Source: Datisca glomerata
Lineage: Eukaryota; Streptophyta; Magnoliopsida; Cucurbitales; Datiscaceae
Length of the DNA stretch: 64,000 nt
Reading direction: 5' to 3'
Assembly: GCA_003255025.1 (NCBI GenBank)
Contig: QANY01006224.1
Span: 682,001-746,000, forward strand
The translations under genes and the position numbers were made by a program. Below are positions 34,058 to 44,570 of the stretch, in pieces. The notes beneath the pieces were generated by a model. The model saw only the letters and a list, made by a program, of their open reading frames with translations. It had not been told where the DNA came from and did not search any database. Every line of letters begins with the position of its first letter. Positions within the stretch are counted from its first letter, which is position 1.

Positions 34058-34980
34058 GTATGTAGACCATTGAATATCCAAGCAAGAGGAGGTTATGAAT
34101 ATTTTATAACCTTCACAGATAACTACTCACATTTTGGACATGCTTATCGAATGCGCCAAAAGTCTGAAACCTTTGAAAAGTTCAAAGAGTACAAAGCTAT
34201 GGTTGAGAAAAAATTAAAGAAACAAATCAAAACACTACGATTTGATCGTGGTGGGGAGTACTTGCTAGGAGAGTTGGAAGACTTTCTTAAGGAAGAATAT
34301 ATTTTTTCTCAACTTACAACACATGGCACTCTAGAACAAAATGGTGTGTTAGAGAGAATGAATAAAACTCTATTAGATATGGTTAGATCTATGATCAGTT
34401 ACTCATCCCTCCCAGATACGTTCTGGGAATATGCCTTAGAAACAACAACATATATTCTAAACCACGTTCCGTCAAAGACGGTGCCTAGTACACCATATTA
34501 AAGATGGAGTGAACGAAAGTCATCCATAAGCCACCTTAGGATATGGGGATGCCTGACACATGTACTAAGACCGAAGACTACAATTTGGCTAGTCGATTAG
34601 AATTATGCCTGTTTGTAAGATATCTTAAGGGAATAAATGGATACATCTTTTATAGTCCAACCAACAAGAAAACATTCGTGAGCACGAATGCACATTTTTA
34701 ATGACTACATAAGAAGTGTGGAGCTGGAAGCACACTTCTGTTAGAGGAATTATTAAGTGCGAGGACATCGACTCCTCAATCAAGACACGTTCCCGATTCA
34801 ATAATAGAAGAACCATAACATGAGTCAGAGCCTACGGAGCCTCGACGTAGTGGGAGGATTGTGAGACAACATGATAGATACATGTCTTATAGATATGTCT
34901 TAACGACAGTCTCAGATAAGGATCATGATGAGCATGTTTCCCACTCATAGGCCATGGCTGGCCTTGAAGCAAACCAATGA
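34058..34980 (+). pseudogene. Outer copia integrase
   Basis: The plus-strand frame open from 34,070 to 34,501 begins NIQARGGYEYFITFTDNYSH, with the second catalytic region FDRGGEYLLGELEDF (34,245-34,290) and the third VLERMNKTLLDMV (34,348-34,386), so the D and E residues remain. The first aspartate (HSDV) is missing because the sequence begins just after it, at the junction with element C. The C-terminal part, with CPSLDDE-like remnants, MDTSFIVQPTRK in a shifted frame and the acidic linker ESEPTEPRRSG-like segment (34,815-34,850), carries stops. Confidence 0.85.
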
Positions 34981-36469
34981 CAAGACGTCATGAACGTCGA
35001 GATACAATCGATGTACTCGAACACAGTTTGGAAGCTTGTAGAACCTCCTGAAGGGGTAAATATTTTAGGGTGTAAATGGATTTATAAGAAGAACAGAGTT
35101 CCATATGGGAATGTAGAGACATTCAAATCTAGGCTTGTAGCCAAGGACTACACCCAAAAGGAAGGTATGGAATATGAGAATACCTTCTCGGGCTAGCCCT
35201 GTTTAAATCCATCTGAATCCTCATATCCATTGTTACTGTCCTCGATTAGAAAATCTGGAAAATGGACATCAAGACTTCTTTTTTAAATGGTAATCTTGAA
35301 GAGTGCCTTTATATGGGTTAACTAGACGGGTTTATGGAGAAAGGCCAAGAGGGCAAGGTTTGCAAACTACTAAAGTCCATTTATAGACTTATGTAAGCTT
35401 CTCGTTCATGGAATATCATATTCGATGAAACTATCAAGAACTTTAGTTTTGAGCAGTTAGTAGACAAACACTGTGTGTATAAGCTGATACACGAAGGGAA
35501 AGTGGTTTTATGGTTTTGTAGGAAAATTGTTTGATGCCCAGATTTGGCTTGCAAATCAATTTGATATGAAGGATCTTGGAGAATCTGTCTTTGTCCTTGG
35601 TATTTAGATCTTTCGAGATTGGAAGAACAGATAATTGATATTGTCTCAAACATCTTTTATTGATAAGGTGTTGGATCACTTCAGTTTGCAAGATTCCAAG
35701 AGTGGACATCTTTCTTTTAGGCATGGAGTCAGCCTCTCTAAGGAGCAGTCTCCCAAGAATCCTCATGATGAGGAAGACATGAGAAGGATTTTCTATGCCT
35801 CAGCCGTAGGAAGTCTCATATATGCAATGCTTTGCACTAGACCATATATTTGCTACGTAGTAGGTGTGGTGAGTCGTTTCTAATCTAATCCTGGACTCGA
35901 GCATTAGAATGATGTCAATCATATCCTTAAGTATCTTTGGAGAATGAGGAGCTACATGCTTGTGTGTTCAGGCACTGACCTGAATATGGCTGGTTATTTT
36001 GACTCTGATTTGCAAGTGGACAAAGATTCAAATAGGTCCACTTCAGGATCGATGTTCATCCTAAATGGTGGAGCAGTGATATGGAGAAGTATCAAGCAAT
36101 CACGCATTGGTGATAATACCATGGAAGCTTAGTATGTGGTGACTTGTGAAGCTGCAAAGGAGGCTATCTGGTTTAGAAAGTTCCTAAAGACTATTGAAGT
36201 CATTCCAGATGCTGACAAATCCATGACACTTTATTGTGATCACAGCGGGGCTGTAGCAAACTCGAAGGAACTGAGGAGCCAAAAAAGATCCAAACACATA
36301 GAGCGGAAGTACCACCTCATCAGAGAAACAGTTCAGCGTGGAGATGTTGAAGTAATACACATATTGATGGTTAATAATTTGCAAGATTCATTCACGAAGA
36401 CCTTAAGCGGTAAGTCTTTGATAGTCATCTAGAGGGCATGGAGATACTAGATTGTACACGCCTACTTTA
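34981..36469 (+). pseudogene. Outer copia reverse transcriptase and RNase H, catalytic box deleted
   Basis: RT starts as MNVEIQSMYSNTVWKLVEPP, GCKWIYKKNRVPYGN, VAKDYTQKEGMEYENTFS (34,990-35,196). Palm and fingers continue in broken frames. At 35,520 the sequence jumps across the stretch that encodes the YVDD box: relative to element D, 34 bases are absent between two TGTA words. The thumb follows at 35,635-35,883 (LSQTSFIDKVLDHFSLQDSK, CTRPYICYVVGVVSRF). RNase H is at 35,944-36,432 (AGYFDSDLQVDKDSNRSTSG, LYCDHSGAVANSKE, KHIERKYHLIRETVQRGDV). It is dead. Confidence 0.88.
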
Positions 36470-36484
36470 GTCTAAGTGGGAGAT
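36470..36484 (+). promoter_or_regulatory. Polypurine tract of the outer copia element
   Basis: CTAAGTGGGAGAT immediately precedes the LTR start TGTTGGAATT, the normal plus-strand priming site. Confidence 0.8.
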
Positions 36485-37825
36485 TGTTGGAATTATTTTT
36501 ATAAAGTATGGTGTAATAACTATTTATGAGTAAACAATTATTTCTTTGACATTTATGTCTTACTAAATTTTATGAATAAATTAAAAGTTTCATTTAATAA
36601 AAGTGTGTTTGTAATTTACTTAAGTCCTTAAACTATTATCAACATAAGAAGAGTAAAGATCAAGCGATCTTCCAGATAAACTCTTATGAGATAGTTCAGA
36701 ATGTTATTCGCAGTCTTAGGATCGACTGGGCAATTGGATCCAATTATGACTGATAATTTTCCACTATTGTTACTGATATTCATGAAGGATAATATCATAA
36801 AATATTATGTGCACCATGAAATATAAATGTTTAATTGCACCAATAGAAAATATAGCGCGCATGAATCGAGAGTTTATTCGACATCGGACCTATAATGGAG
36901 CCATACAATGTCAGGATTCAATAAGTCGGGAATTTATGGAGATAAATTAGCTGGGTATTTGAATCTCATAGCTTTATTCATGTTAGTCCATTTAGTCTCA
37001 GAAGTAGCTCATAAGGACATGAATGAGAAACAATGATAGTTGGACCAAAAACATGTTTTGGACTAAGGTACACTTCCTGAACCCATATGAGATGGACGTC
37101 ATCACTAAATTAGTGAAGAGCAAAACTAATATTCAAATTAATTATTTTATTATTTTCTAATTATTGGATAATTAGTAAATAAAATAAATTAATTAATTGA
37201 TAGAGATCAATTTAATTCATCGATTTAGACTGATGAATTTGGACACAATTTGGATCTAGGGAAGATGTAAAAATCGAACATCGCAGTGCAAGGAGAATCA
37301 AAATTTTAGCTTTATCATATAAGTGTACACGGATGAATTCTGTAATCAATATATAAGGGAGTAAATCCCTATCCCTAATCCTCTCCTTAAGTGTGTTAAT
37401 CATGGCAGAAAAATGTTTATCTCTCCTCCCCCATACAGTTGCCACCGATTTCACAGTAGGGGAAGAGAAACTTTTTTTTCTTCTAATTATTTTTTTTAGA
37501 GCCCACTCTCAATTCATACCGTTATCCTTGAAAGATATATTTCTGATTTTAATGATTAATTATTAGTGCGGAGATCAATTACTAGCTCTGTGAAGAACGA
37601 AGAATGAGAGATAGAAATTGGATCTCGCCAAATAAAAAATTCTCCATTAATTGAAAATGTATAAATTGTTTCAATATTTTCTCGATACAATTATTTGATT
37701 CTGCATGTTCTATGGTTTTGTATTTAATTTAATTAGATGTTTTGTATGAAAAATTTTTGAAATTCCGCACATGAACTAGTCATTGTTCATTAATTTTTCT
37801 CTAAAATCTAAAACTCGATCCAACA
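36485..37825 (+). mobile_element. Outer copia 3' LTR with an internal deletion of about 600 bases
   Basis: It begins TGTTGGAATTATTTTTATAA and ends CGATCCAACA (37,825). Compared with the 1.94-kb LTR at 56,538, the part between about 36,750 (AATTATGACTGATAA) and the TTGTTACTGATATTCA block (36,766) is missing. The end CCAACA and the preceding TTAATTTTTCTCTAAAATC match the minus-strand LTR at 5,594 rather than the CCTAGCA subfamily. Confidence 0.85.
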
Positions 37826-38864
37826 GAAGGGTGACAACTGATGGAGCGAAGAGCCTGACCATGAAGCCAGTTAGAGCTCCTAGATACTCCCATCTCACCG
37901 AAGCCGCCGAGATTAGAAACTCCCCACAACTCCCCGGTTCCAAGCAGAGGAAGCATCCATCCTCAAAATGGTCGATGCTGAAGCACAAGGGACTATGTGC
38001 CCATCGACATTTGCTAGATAAGAAATTTCCTCTCCCCCTCATTTAGGAGTGGTCATATGTTGTCCCTTTTCTGGAAAATCTACTTTTTTGGAAAAATAAA
38101 ATGCGTGGAAGGAATATTTGCTAATGATCTACTGAATATCCTCTAATTCTCCAAGGAGCAAGTCTTCAACAACAAGCGAAGAAAAATAAAAAGTGATGAT
38201 TGGTGAGCACTCTAGCTCAGAAGTCAGGATAACAATAAGTGATGACTGGTGAACACCCTAGCTCGATAGTCAGAATAATTAAAAAGTGATGACTAGCTAG
38301 CACTTTAGCTTAGCAATCGGGATAGACAAAAAGTGATGACTAGTGAGCCCTATAGCTCGGCAGTCAAGATAAACAAAAAGTGACGACTAGCGAGCACTCT
38401 AACTCGACAGTTGAGATAAATAAAAAGTGATTAGTGGTGAGCACTCTAGCTTCGTAGTCGGGATTCGACAAGTGATGACTGGAGAGGTCCTTGAGCCCGC
38501 CAATGGGGTTTGACAAGTGATGACTAGCAAGACACTCTAGCTCGCCAGTCAGGATCAAGCAAAAAGAGATGTTTGACCAAGAACCTTAGCTCGCAGTCGG
38601 GATCTAGTCATAACAGGTAAACCTGGATATATATCGACAAGGTGATATACTCACGCGACATTAGTGTCCCTGCTCCCAAGGGAATGAGAATTTTGAAGCA
38701 TGGAAGAAGGGGAATAATGCGTATGTAACAGAAATAGTTGGGTCACCAATTCATTCGGTGTAACCTCCGTTAGAAAGTAGGAGCATCTTGGATGAATATA
38801 TCTAGCATTGAAGTCTTCAGACCTGGTTGGGTGGAAGCCACCCATATCCTTGACCGAGGGCAAC
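37826..38864 (+). mobile_element. Gypsy (Tat-like) internal 3' part
   Basis: The sequence lies between the copia LTR end and the gypsy 3' LTR. No pol motif is recognisable in 37,826-38,060, though an open stretch runs there on both strands. A minisatellite fills 38,189-38,608, and 38,609-38,864 is non-coding with a purine-poor end before the LTR. Tandem repeats between pol and the 3' LTR are common in Tat-lineage elements. Together with 7,217-7,788 the internal part is short, so this gypsy was internally deleted or non-autonomous. Confidence 0.6.
38189..38608 (+). repeat. Minisatellite, about nine copies of a 46-48-base unit
   Basis: Units are variants of AAAAAGTGATGACTAGTGAG followed by CACTCTAGCTCGGCAGTCGG and GATAAACA. 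Copies start near 38,189, 38,237, 38,282, 38,328, 38,375, 38,423, 38,468, 38,513 and 38,562 and diverge by substitutions and small indels; the last is the weakest. Confidence 0.9.
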
Positions 38865-39621
38865 TATTATTGGTGTTTCCCCGAACACTAGCATCATGGC
38901 GACGCGTGTCATGCCTTAATTAAAGAACAAGTCATTTAGGGACTTCCAAGGGAAGAAGGCCGACCTCATCTGGTCAGACACCATGGAGCTCAGGCTCCAC
39001 AGTCCCAGGCTTAGGAAAAGTCAGGAGTTAGGATAGGATTCGACAAAAGAGCTCGGGTAGTTTTCGAGCGTAAGGTTATCATTGTCTACCGAAAGTAGCA
39101 CCCAACAAGTCCAATCACCATGACTAAGTGTTAGGATAGCCTCCAAAGAGTCATATAGACATTAAGTTGTTATAATTTTATTTCAAGGTCTCACCCCTCA
39201 GTCCAATCAACGACTGACGACGACATGCTTCTTATTTTGTGATGCTTCTCTAACATGCTTCTGACAGCCTTCTTAAACACGTTTCCATCAACTCGAGGAC
39301 TCAGGTATAAACTCCCTTACCAATAAAAATATGAGGTACACCTATTCTCCCCCAAGAAAGAGGGACTCCAGTAAATCGACCATCGACTAACTTAAACATC
39401 AGAGACTCCTCGATGAGGAAACCACCCCCTCCCGGTTCTCCTCATTTTGGATTTCTTTTTTGTGTTCTTAACAGACTCGAAGGAAACAAGGGACTCTATA
39501 TGGGGGAGGAGTGCATGAAAATCACCGTTACGGTCTTCGATCAAAACCATCAGTTAGAGAGGAACATCACCTCAAAGGGAGATTACATGAAAATTATTGT
39601 GGTAGTTTTCAGGCTGAAACA
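38865..39621 (+). mobile_element. Gypsy (Tat-like) 3' LTR
   Basis: Inverted copy of 7,809-8,568. It starts TATTATTGGTGTTTCCCCG (TG of the terminus mutated to TA) and ends CAGGCTGAAACA. It directly abuts the Sirevirus-like integrase at 39,622. Confidence 0.85.
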
Positions 39622-40870
39622 GTCTTTATCATTTAAGATCAAGTATTTGCATCCAAAAACTTTAAAATAGGAAATATTTGGGATTTTGCATTAAAAATCT
39701 CAAGCGGTGTTTTGTTTAACAAAAGTCAGATAAAAACACGATTTATAATATAACAAGATGTATTATAGCTTCAGCCTAAAAATATATGGGTAAGTCATGT
39801 TCATTTAACATCATTCTTACCATTTCTGTAGGGGTCGATTTTCTATCTTATCAATACCATTTTGTTAAGGAGTTCTTGAAGGTAGAAAATCCATGACAAA
39901 AACCATTTGCATGGCCAAAGTTTTCAAACTTTTACTTTGAAACTCACCACCATGCTCACTTCTAATTTTTGAAATCATAAAACTTTTTTATTTTGAACAT
40001 GATTGCTAAATTTTCTAAATTCTTTAAAGGATTAATCTCAGAACTAATTCCTAAGTATATCTTCGAGTATGACAAAAGGATAGTGTTTACCTCCAAGACT
40101 TCCAATTTGGTAAAGGACAAATTGTGTCCATGTGAAGTTATTCTAATGTTCTAGTGGTTGACATCGTATGTTTTAATCTGAAAGAGCTTTTGACTTGTTT
40201 ACCCATTTGACATGCATCACAAATTTTACCTTTTTAAAAATTATTTTAGGAAGACCTTTTACCAAACTATTTTTTGAAATTTTTGAACTTAAATCCATGC
40301 GAGCAATATCCAAATCTTCTACGCCATAGCCCACTACCATTTTCAGAAATAGGAAAATATTTCTCACTATGATTTTGAAAATCTCTCAAATTTAGGTTGC
40401 ATACATTTTGGTCATTTTGTCCAACAAATCACACTTTGTTGGATGCTTTACTGACAATTAAGCAAAATTAGTTTTCAAAAATCTCTTAGTAATTTTATCA
40501 CGTAGTTGTCTAAAACTAAGTAAATTATGCTTTAAACCATCTACGAGTTAAATCTTATTTATAGCAGGGGAGGTGTCATGACTTGTAGACCTAATACCAT
40601 GTGTTTTCCTTTGTTGTCATCCCTAAAAGTTGCGTGACCTTTCTTTCAACTAACTTTGTTGAGCTTTGTCTCGCCACCAGTCATGTGCCTTAAGCAACCA
40701 CTATCGAGGTATGATTTGTCTGCCTTCTTTGATGGCACCTCATCTTCTAATATCACGAAGCACATGTTTGCAACTTCTTCTTCCTCTTCTTTAGAGCCGA
40801 TTTCATCGGTCTCATTCTAAGTTGCCTTGAGTGCCATGCGTTTGAACTTCTTTGGGGTATTGTGTATGTT
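39622..40870 (-). pseudogene. Sirevirus-like copia protease, pre-integrase and integrase (5' half)
   Basis: Minus strand. The protease motif YLDSGCLRHMTG (near 40,680-40,715) keeps the catalytic DSG. Pre-integrase follows with a decayed zinc-binding region, with KFVMHVKWVNKSKALS at 40,230-40,173. The integrase is broken: the segment corresponding to the catalytic-E region is near 39,830, and MLNEHDLPIYF.AEAI is at 39,760-39,820. The last codons read VFGCKYLILNDKD at 39,622-39,660 and stop at the gypsy LTR. The continuation of the same protein region is at 8,574 on the plus strand. Frameshifts and stops throughout. Confidence 0.8.
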
Positions 40871-41774
40871 TGGACAGTCGACCTTGATATGTCCAATCTT
40901 CTTGCATTCGTAACATGTAAGTACATCACATATTATATTTTTATCAAATTTTTAGGGCACTATTTCATCTATTCAAGAATCGTTTGAATCGTATAGTGAG
41001 AATGATTATGTCATCTCCTCGTCATAGTCATCTTTCCCATTTTTAGATTGCTTAAATATTGATTTAATCCTCTTTTTATTATGTATATCTTCTTCATCAT
41101 TTTCTATGAGCCTCATTTCTTGTGTCATCAAGGAGCCAAGAAGTTCCTCTAGTGTATTGAGATCTTTCACTTCTTGAATTACTATCACTTCGGCTTCCCA
41201 ATTTTTCAGTAGACACCTAAGTATTTTTCTCACCAACTCCACTTTAGAATAAGATTTTACAAGAGATTTCAACCCATTTATAATATCGGTAAAGTGAGTA
41301 AACACGCCATGCATAAGCTTGTCATGTTTCATTTTAAACAATTCATAATTATGTACAATCATGCTTATCTTAGATTCTTTGACATGGTTTGTAGCTGCGT
41401 GTGTGACGTCAAGCATATGCAAAATAAACTAGCAGATTCACTAGTAGATATTCTTATAAATCCATTTTTATCAAGAGCACAATACAAGACATTCAAAGTT
41501 GTAGCATTTAATGAGTTTTTATTTTTGTCCTTATCTTTCCAAAGTTTAGTAATATTGTTATCTTCCATATTTTGAATGTGAGCTCCGTTTTCTATGGCGC
41601 CCCATAAATTATAATCCATAGATTAAACATAAATTTTCATGCAAGCTTTCCAATAGGTATAGTTATTATCATTAAAGAAAGGTGGTCTAGTAGTAGATTG
41701 ACCTTCAAGAAGAGATTCACTCATGGTTTCCATTACTCAATACGGGTGAAGTTCTTTAAACAAGTGAGTACCAT
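40871..41774 (-). pseudogene. Sirevirus-like copia gag with zinc knuckle
   Basis: Minus strand. 41,619-41,365 begins MDYNLWGAIENGAHIQNMED (the YDLW..IE.G region of copia gag). 41,422-41,006 reads MIVHNYELFKMKHDKLMHGV, DIINGLKSLVKSYSKVELVR, LKNWEAEVIVIQEVKDLNTL, typical of the UBN2 gag domain, in a different frame from the start. A complete zinc knuckle CYECKKIGHIKVDC lies at 40,874-40,915. The start codon is probably within 41,700-41,735, a region reading METMSESLLEGQSTTRPPFF in one frame. Confidence 0.85.
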
Positions 41775-41788
41775 GCTTTGATACCAAT
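41775..41788 (-). promoter_or_regulatory. Primer binding site of the Sirevirus-like element
   Basis: The complement reads ATTGGTATCAAAGC directly after the LTR end TTCTACA; it pairs with initiator methionine tRNA. Confidence 0.88.
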
Positions 41789-42938
41789 TGTAGAATCGAT
41801 ATGGCCAACCAAGAGGGTGTGAATTGGGTGATTATGTGTAATTAAAGAAATATGCGCACAAATAAAATAATAAATAACCACCGAAATAAATATTAAATAG
41901 CGATGCAAAAATATTGACTTAGTGCAGTAAATGGGAACATAAATAGCAAGTCAATGTAAAAGAGCGAGAAATAAAAAGTATGCAGGAAATAAAGTAGAGA
42001 AAGAAATACGACACAATATTTGGATGTGGTTTGCAAAAGTCTATCCTTACGTCCACGCTCAAAGATCCTCCTTGAAGATTTTCCCTCACAATCTTCTTAA
42101 GGGTGAAGAACAAACATTTTACATCCCTATTGATTTATGGTACCAACCAGACCATGACAATGCAACTCTTAGAGATCCACAAACCTCTTACAAAAAGAAT
42201 TATCTTCAAGAACGCAAATTCAAAAACTCCCTCGCAACTATTTTTCTCACTCACAACTATTTTCCCACTCAAGGACATTAAGCACTTCGAAGCTCAAGAA
42301 CACAGAAAATGTTGTGAGAATATCAAAGAATGGTTGTGAGAAGAGAGAATGGTTCGTTGAAGTGTGTGGGAGAAAGGAGAATCGCCGCCTATTTATATAT
42401 TTGAAAAGCATTGTACAAACTAGTTCACTGATTCAGAGAACCAATGCCCTTGTCCATAAATTAAGGAGGATTTTCCTTAATAGATGAACTAGAACACTGG
42501 TTGGATCCTATGAGTAGACTGGTTTGGCGAATAAGGAAAGTGTTCCTTAATTATAGAACTGATCCACTGCCGAGGAGCCACCAGAGATTTGGTTTCAACC
42601 GGTCTGACTTATCTCCCACCAGTTTAACTGATTTTAGCCTAACGTTATCCCGGTTCAATGTATTTTCTTGTCCATTCAGATCTTTCACGAGTATTTTCGG
42701 ACTTCCTAGCTGATAGAGCTATTTACACATATCTGAAAGCCGAGAGTGTTGATTTTTTGTGTATTTTTTAGCCTAGTAAAAGTAAACCAACCTAAGTGAG
42801 CTCTTATACAAAATACATAAAAATTACATAAATTCTATATCTTTTATTTTTCTTCATGCTTTCTGTGCATTCATCTTGTGAGTCTTCATGTACACTTGAA
42901 TTTACTCATTATGATACTTTAATGTTTTGTTATCATCA
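41789..42938 (-). mobile_element. Sirevirus-like 5' LTR, complete
   Basis: On the minus strand it runs from TGATGATAACAAAACATTAA (42,938) to CATATCGATTCTACA (41,789), 1,150 bases. Its second half aligns to 12,896-13,444 on the plus strand. A promoter-like GCTTTTCAAATATATAAATA near 42,390-42,408 precedes CACACACTTCAACGAACC, a likely transcript start area. The start base is my best guess from the TG/CA rule. Confidence 0.75.
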
Positions 42939-43690
42939 AAATTCACCTTAGGAGCATCAAGGTCAACAGGGAGTGCTCTCAACCTTATCCAAAGAATCTC
43001 TTTCAGAGAAGGCCTACAAGGCCTCCACTATGGGCACGGTCCAAACCATGTTCCCTACCTTAGAGAAAATAGGTCCATTACCAAGCTAAGCCTCAGACTG
43101 AGCAACGAACCAAGGCCGAGAGACCCACCATACCCTTGACATTGTCATCAACCAAAATGTCCAATCCAACTAAGGAGGGCCGAACTAAACCGTTGAGGTT
43201 TGAGCCTTCATCTGAGGCTAAGGCCTACAACAAAAGCTGAGACTCATCCTAAGTTGCTTCCTAAAAAGATCTCCATTTATCTTGGGAAGACAGCTAAGAC
43301 TTTCATGTAAGGAAACTCTTACCCTCCAAGTAAGGAGATTTAACGAACGCCTATAATATAGGAACTAACTATAAATGAGTGATAATACCTAGAATGTCTC
43401 TTCATTCAAATTCAAAATAGATTTATTGAGATAAACTAAGATCCTATCTCCAAGAATCTTTAAATAAATGGTGAGCTCCTTACGAAATGATAATCACTCA
43501 TTCGCTAGCCTAGTCTTACTATGTTCAACACTTCACTATTTCAATCATCGTAGTGTATTAGGATGAGCATCACATCAGTGTCAACTTAATACTTCCATGA
43601 TCTTCTTATTTCTTAGAGATCTTACGTGAATCAACAAGCGACACTTGACATCTCTTTGGCTGTAGATTCTTCATATCTACAGGTCTCATG
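42939..43690. other. Unassigned sequence between the Sirevirus-like LTR and a LINE
   Basis: The sequence is compositionally normal and unrepeated, with short open stretches (42,927-43,139 plus strand) that match nothing I recognise. It could be more LINE sequence or old host DNA. No TSD matching the 13,445 flank was found at 42,939. Confidence 0.3.
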
Positions 43691-44570
43691 GATTGATTTT
43701 AGCACATATCCATTCTCATAAAAGTCCAAAGTTGTTTTCCTCACAACCCTAAATCCATCCCAATGTGTTTTCAATAATAAAAGAGCAATGACAACCCATT
43801 AGGATCACATGCTTTATCACCACCAAGAGAGGAAACAACATTACTTACCTCATCCATTGTCACAGTTGTACAAAGCAAACTATTGGTGTGCTCATCAATA
43901 ACATGATCTCTTTGATCTAACACCCATTTTACATCAGTAATTGGTTCACTCTTAGAGCTTTCAACATAGAATTCATGTATGACAGTGGCCACCTCCTTTT
44001 CCTATTCAACCCAACTCCTATATAGTTCTCAAGTATAACAATGTTGTTAAAATCCCTACCTTTTAAGATAGATTTGTTAAAAAATCATGTACTTCTATCC
44101 CCAAACTTAAGCCAATGTTGTTTGGCCCTTTGACTCTAATAAATTTCCTCTTACCTCCAAACTTCCCCCAACCTATTCTGAACCAGGTTCGTGTCCAACC
44201 TCTGACCTCCATCTCATCATCAAGTAACTCTAGCTCATTTTTTAGTTGCTCTACTTCTAGTGTAGGTTAGCTCTAAACTCCTCTGCCACTACCTTATCTC
44301 CTTTTTCCATCACTTTAATCTGCCAATGATATTTTCAATGTCGCTCTCATTATAACTATTATATCTCCATTCACATCGTGGTTTATTCATGCCACTTTGT
44401 TTCATACCTGTAAATCCTCCTTCTATTATCTTTCTCCTTAACAAGCTTTAAATAAGTGTTATTTCTCAAAATTTTAATCAACCCCAAAGGATAAAAATCT
44501 AGCCATTTAAGACGGCACGAAGTAAAAGACTCATCAAATATGTCGGTCGAATACTCATACAAACTCAAAG
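43691..44570 (-). mobile_element. LINE (L1-type) fragment: endonuclease end to start of RT
   Basis: Minus strand. 44,568-44,383 reads SCRLKWLDFYPLGLIKILRN and RRRIYRYETKWHE, like the SRLDRFL...RPFRYE...W region at the end of L1 endonuclease. 43,992-43,771 reads VATVIHEFYVESSKSEPITD, TVTMDEVSNVVSSLGGDKAC and DPNGLSLLFY, like the EEI..AV..MGPDKAPGPDGL.ALFY box at the start of RT. Later sequence (FYENGYVLKSIHET near 43,700) continues RT. Frameshifts; both ends truncated. Confidence 0.75.

Noticed and set aside
37776..38046. Gypsy integrase or RT in the open stretch after the copia LTR
   Set aside because: No catalytic motif (YVDD, HHCC, DDE) can be seen in any frame.
38189..38608. CRISPR-like array
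   Set aside because: Units are contiguous and diverged with no spacers, in a plant retroelement.
42939..42943. Target duplication of the Sirevirus-like element between 42,939 and 13,445
   Set aside because: AATTC (complement GAATT) and CTCTC do not match; the LTR start may be misplaced or a flank lost. This is a weak point of the inversion model but does not affect the inner junctions.
42501..43139. Small plus-strand genes (about 70 codons each)
   Set aside because: The first lies inside the Sirevirus-like LTR; the second has no motif or context.
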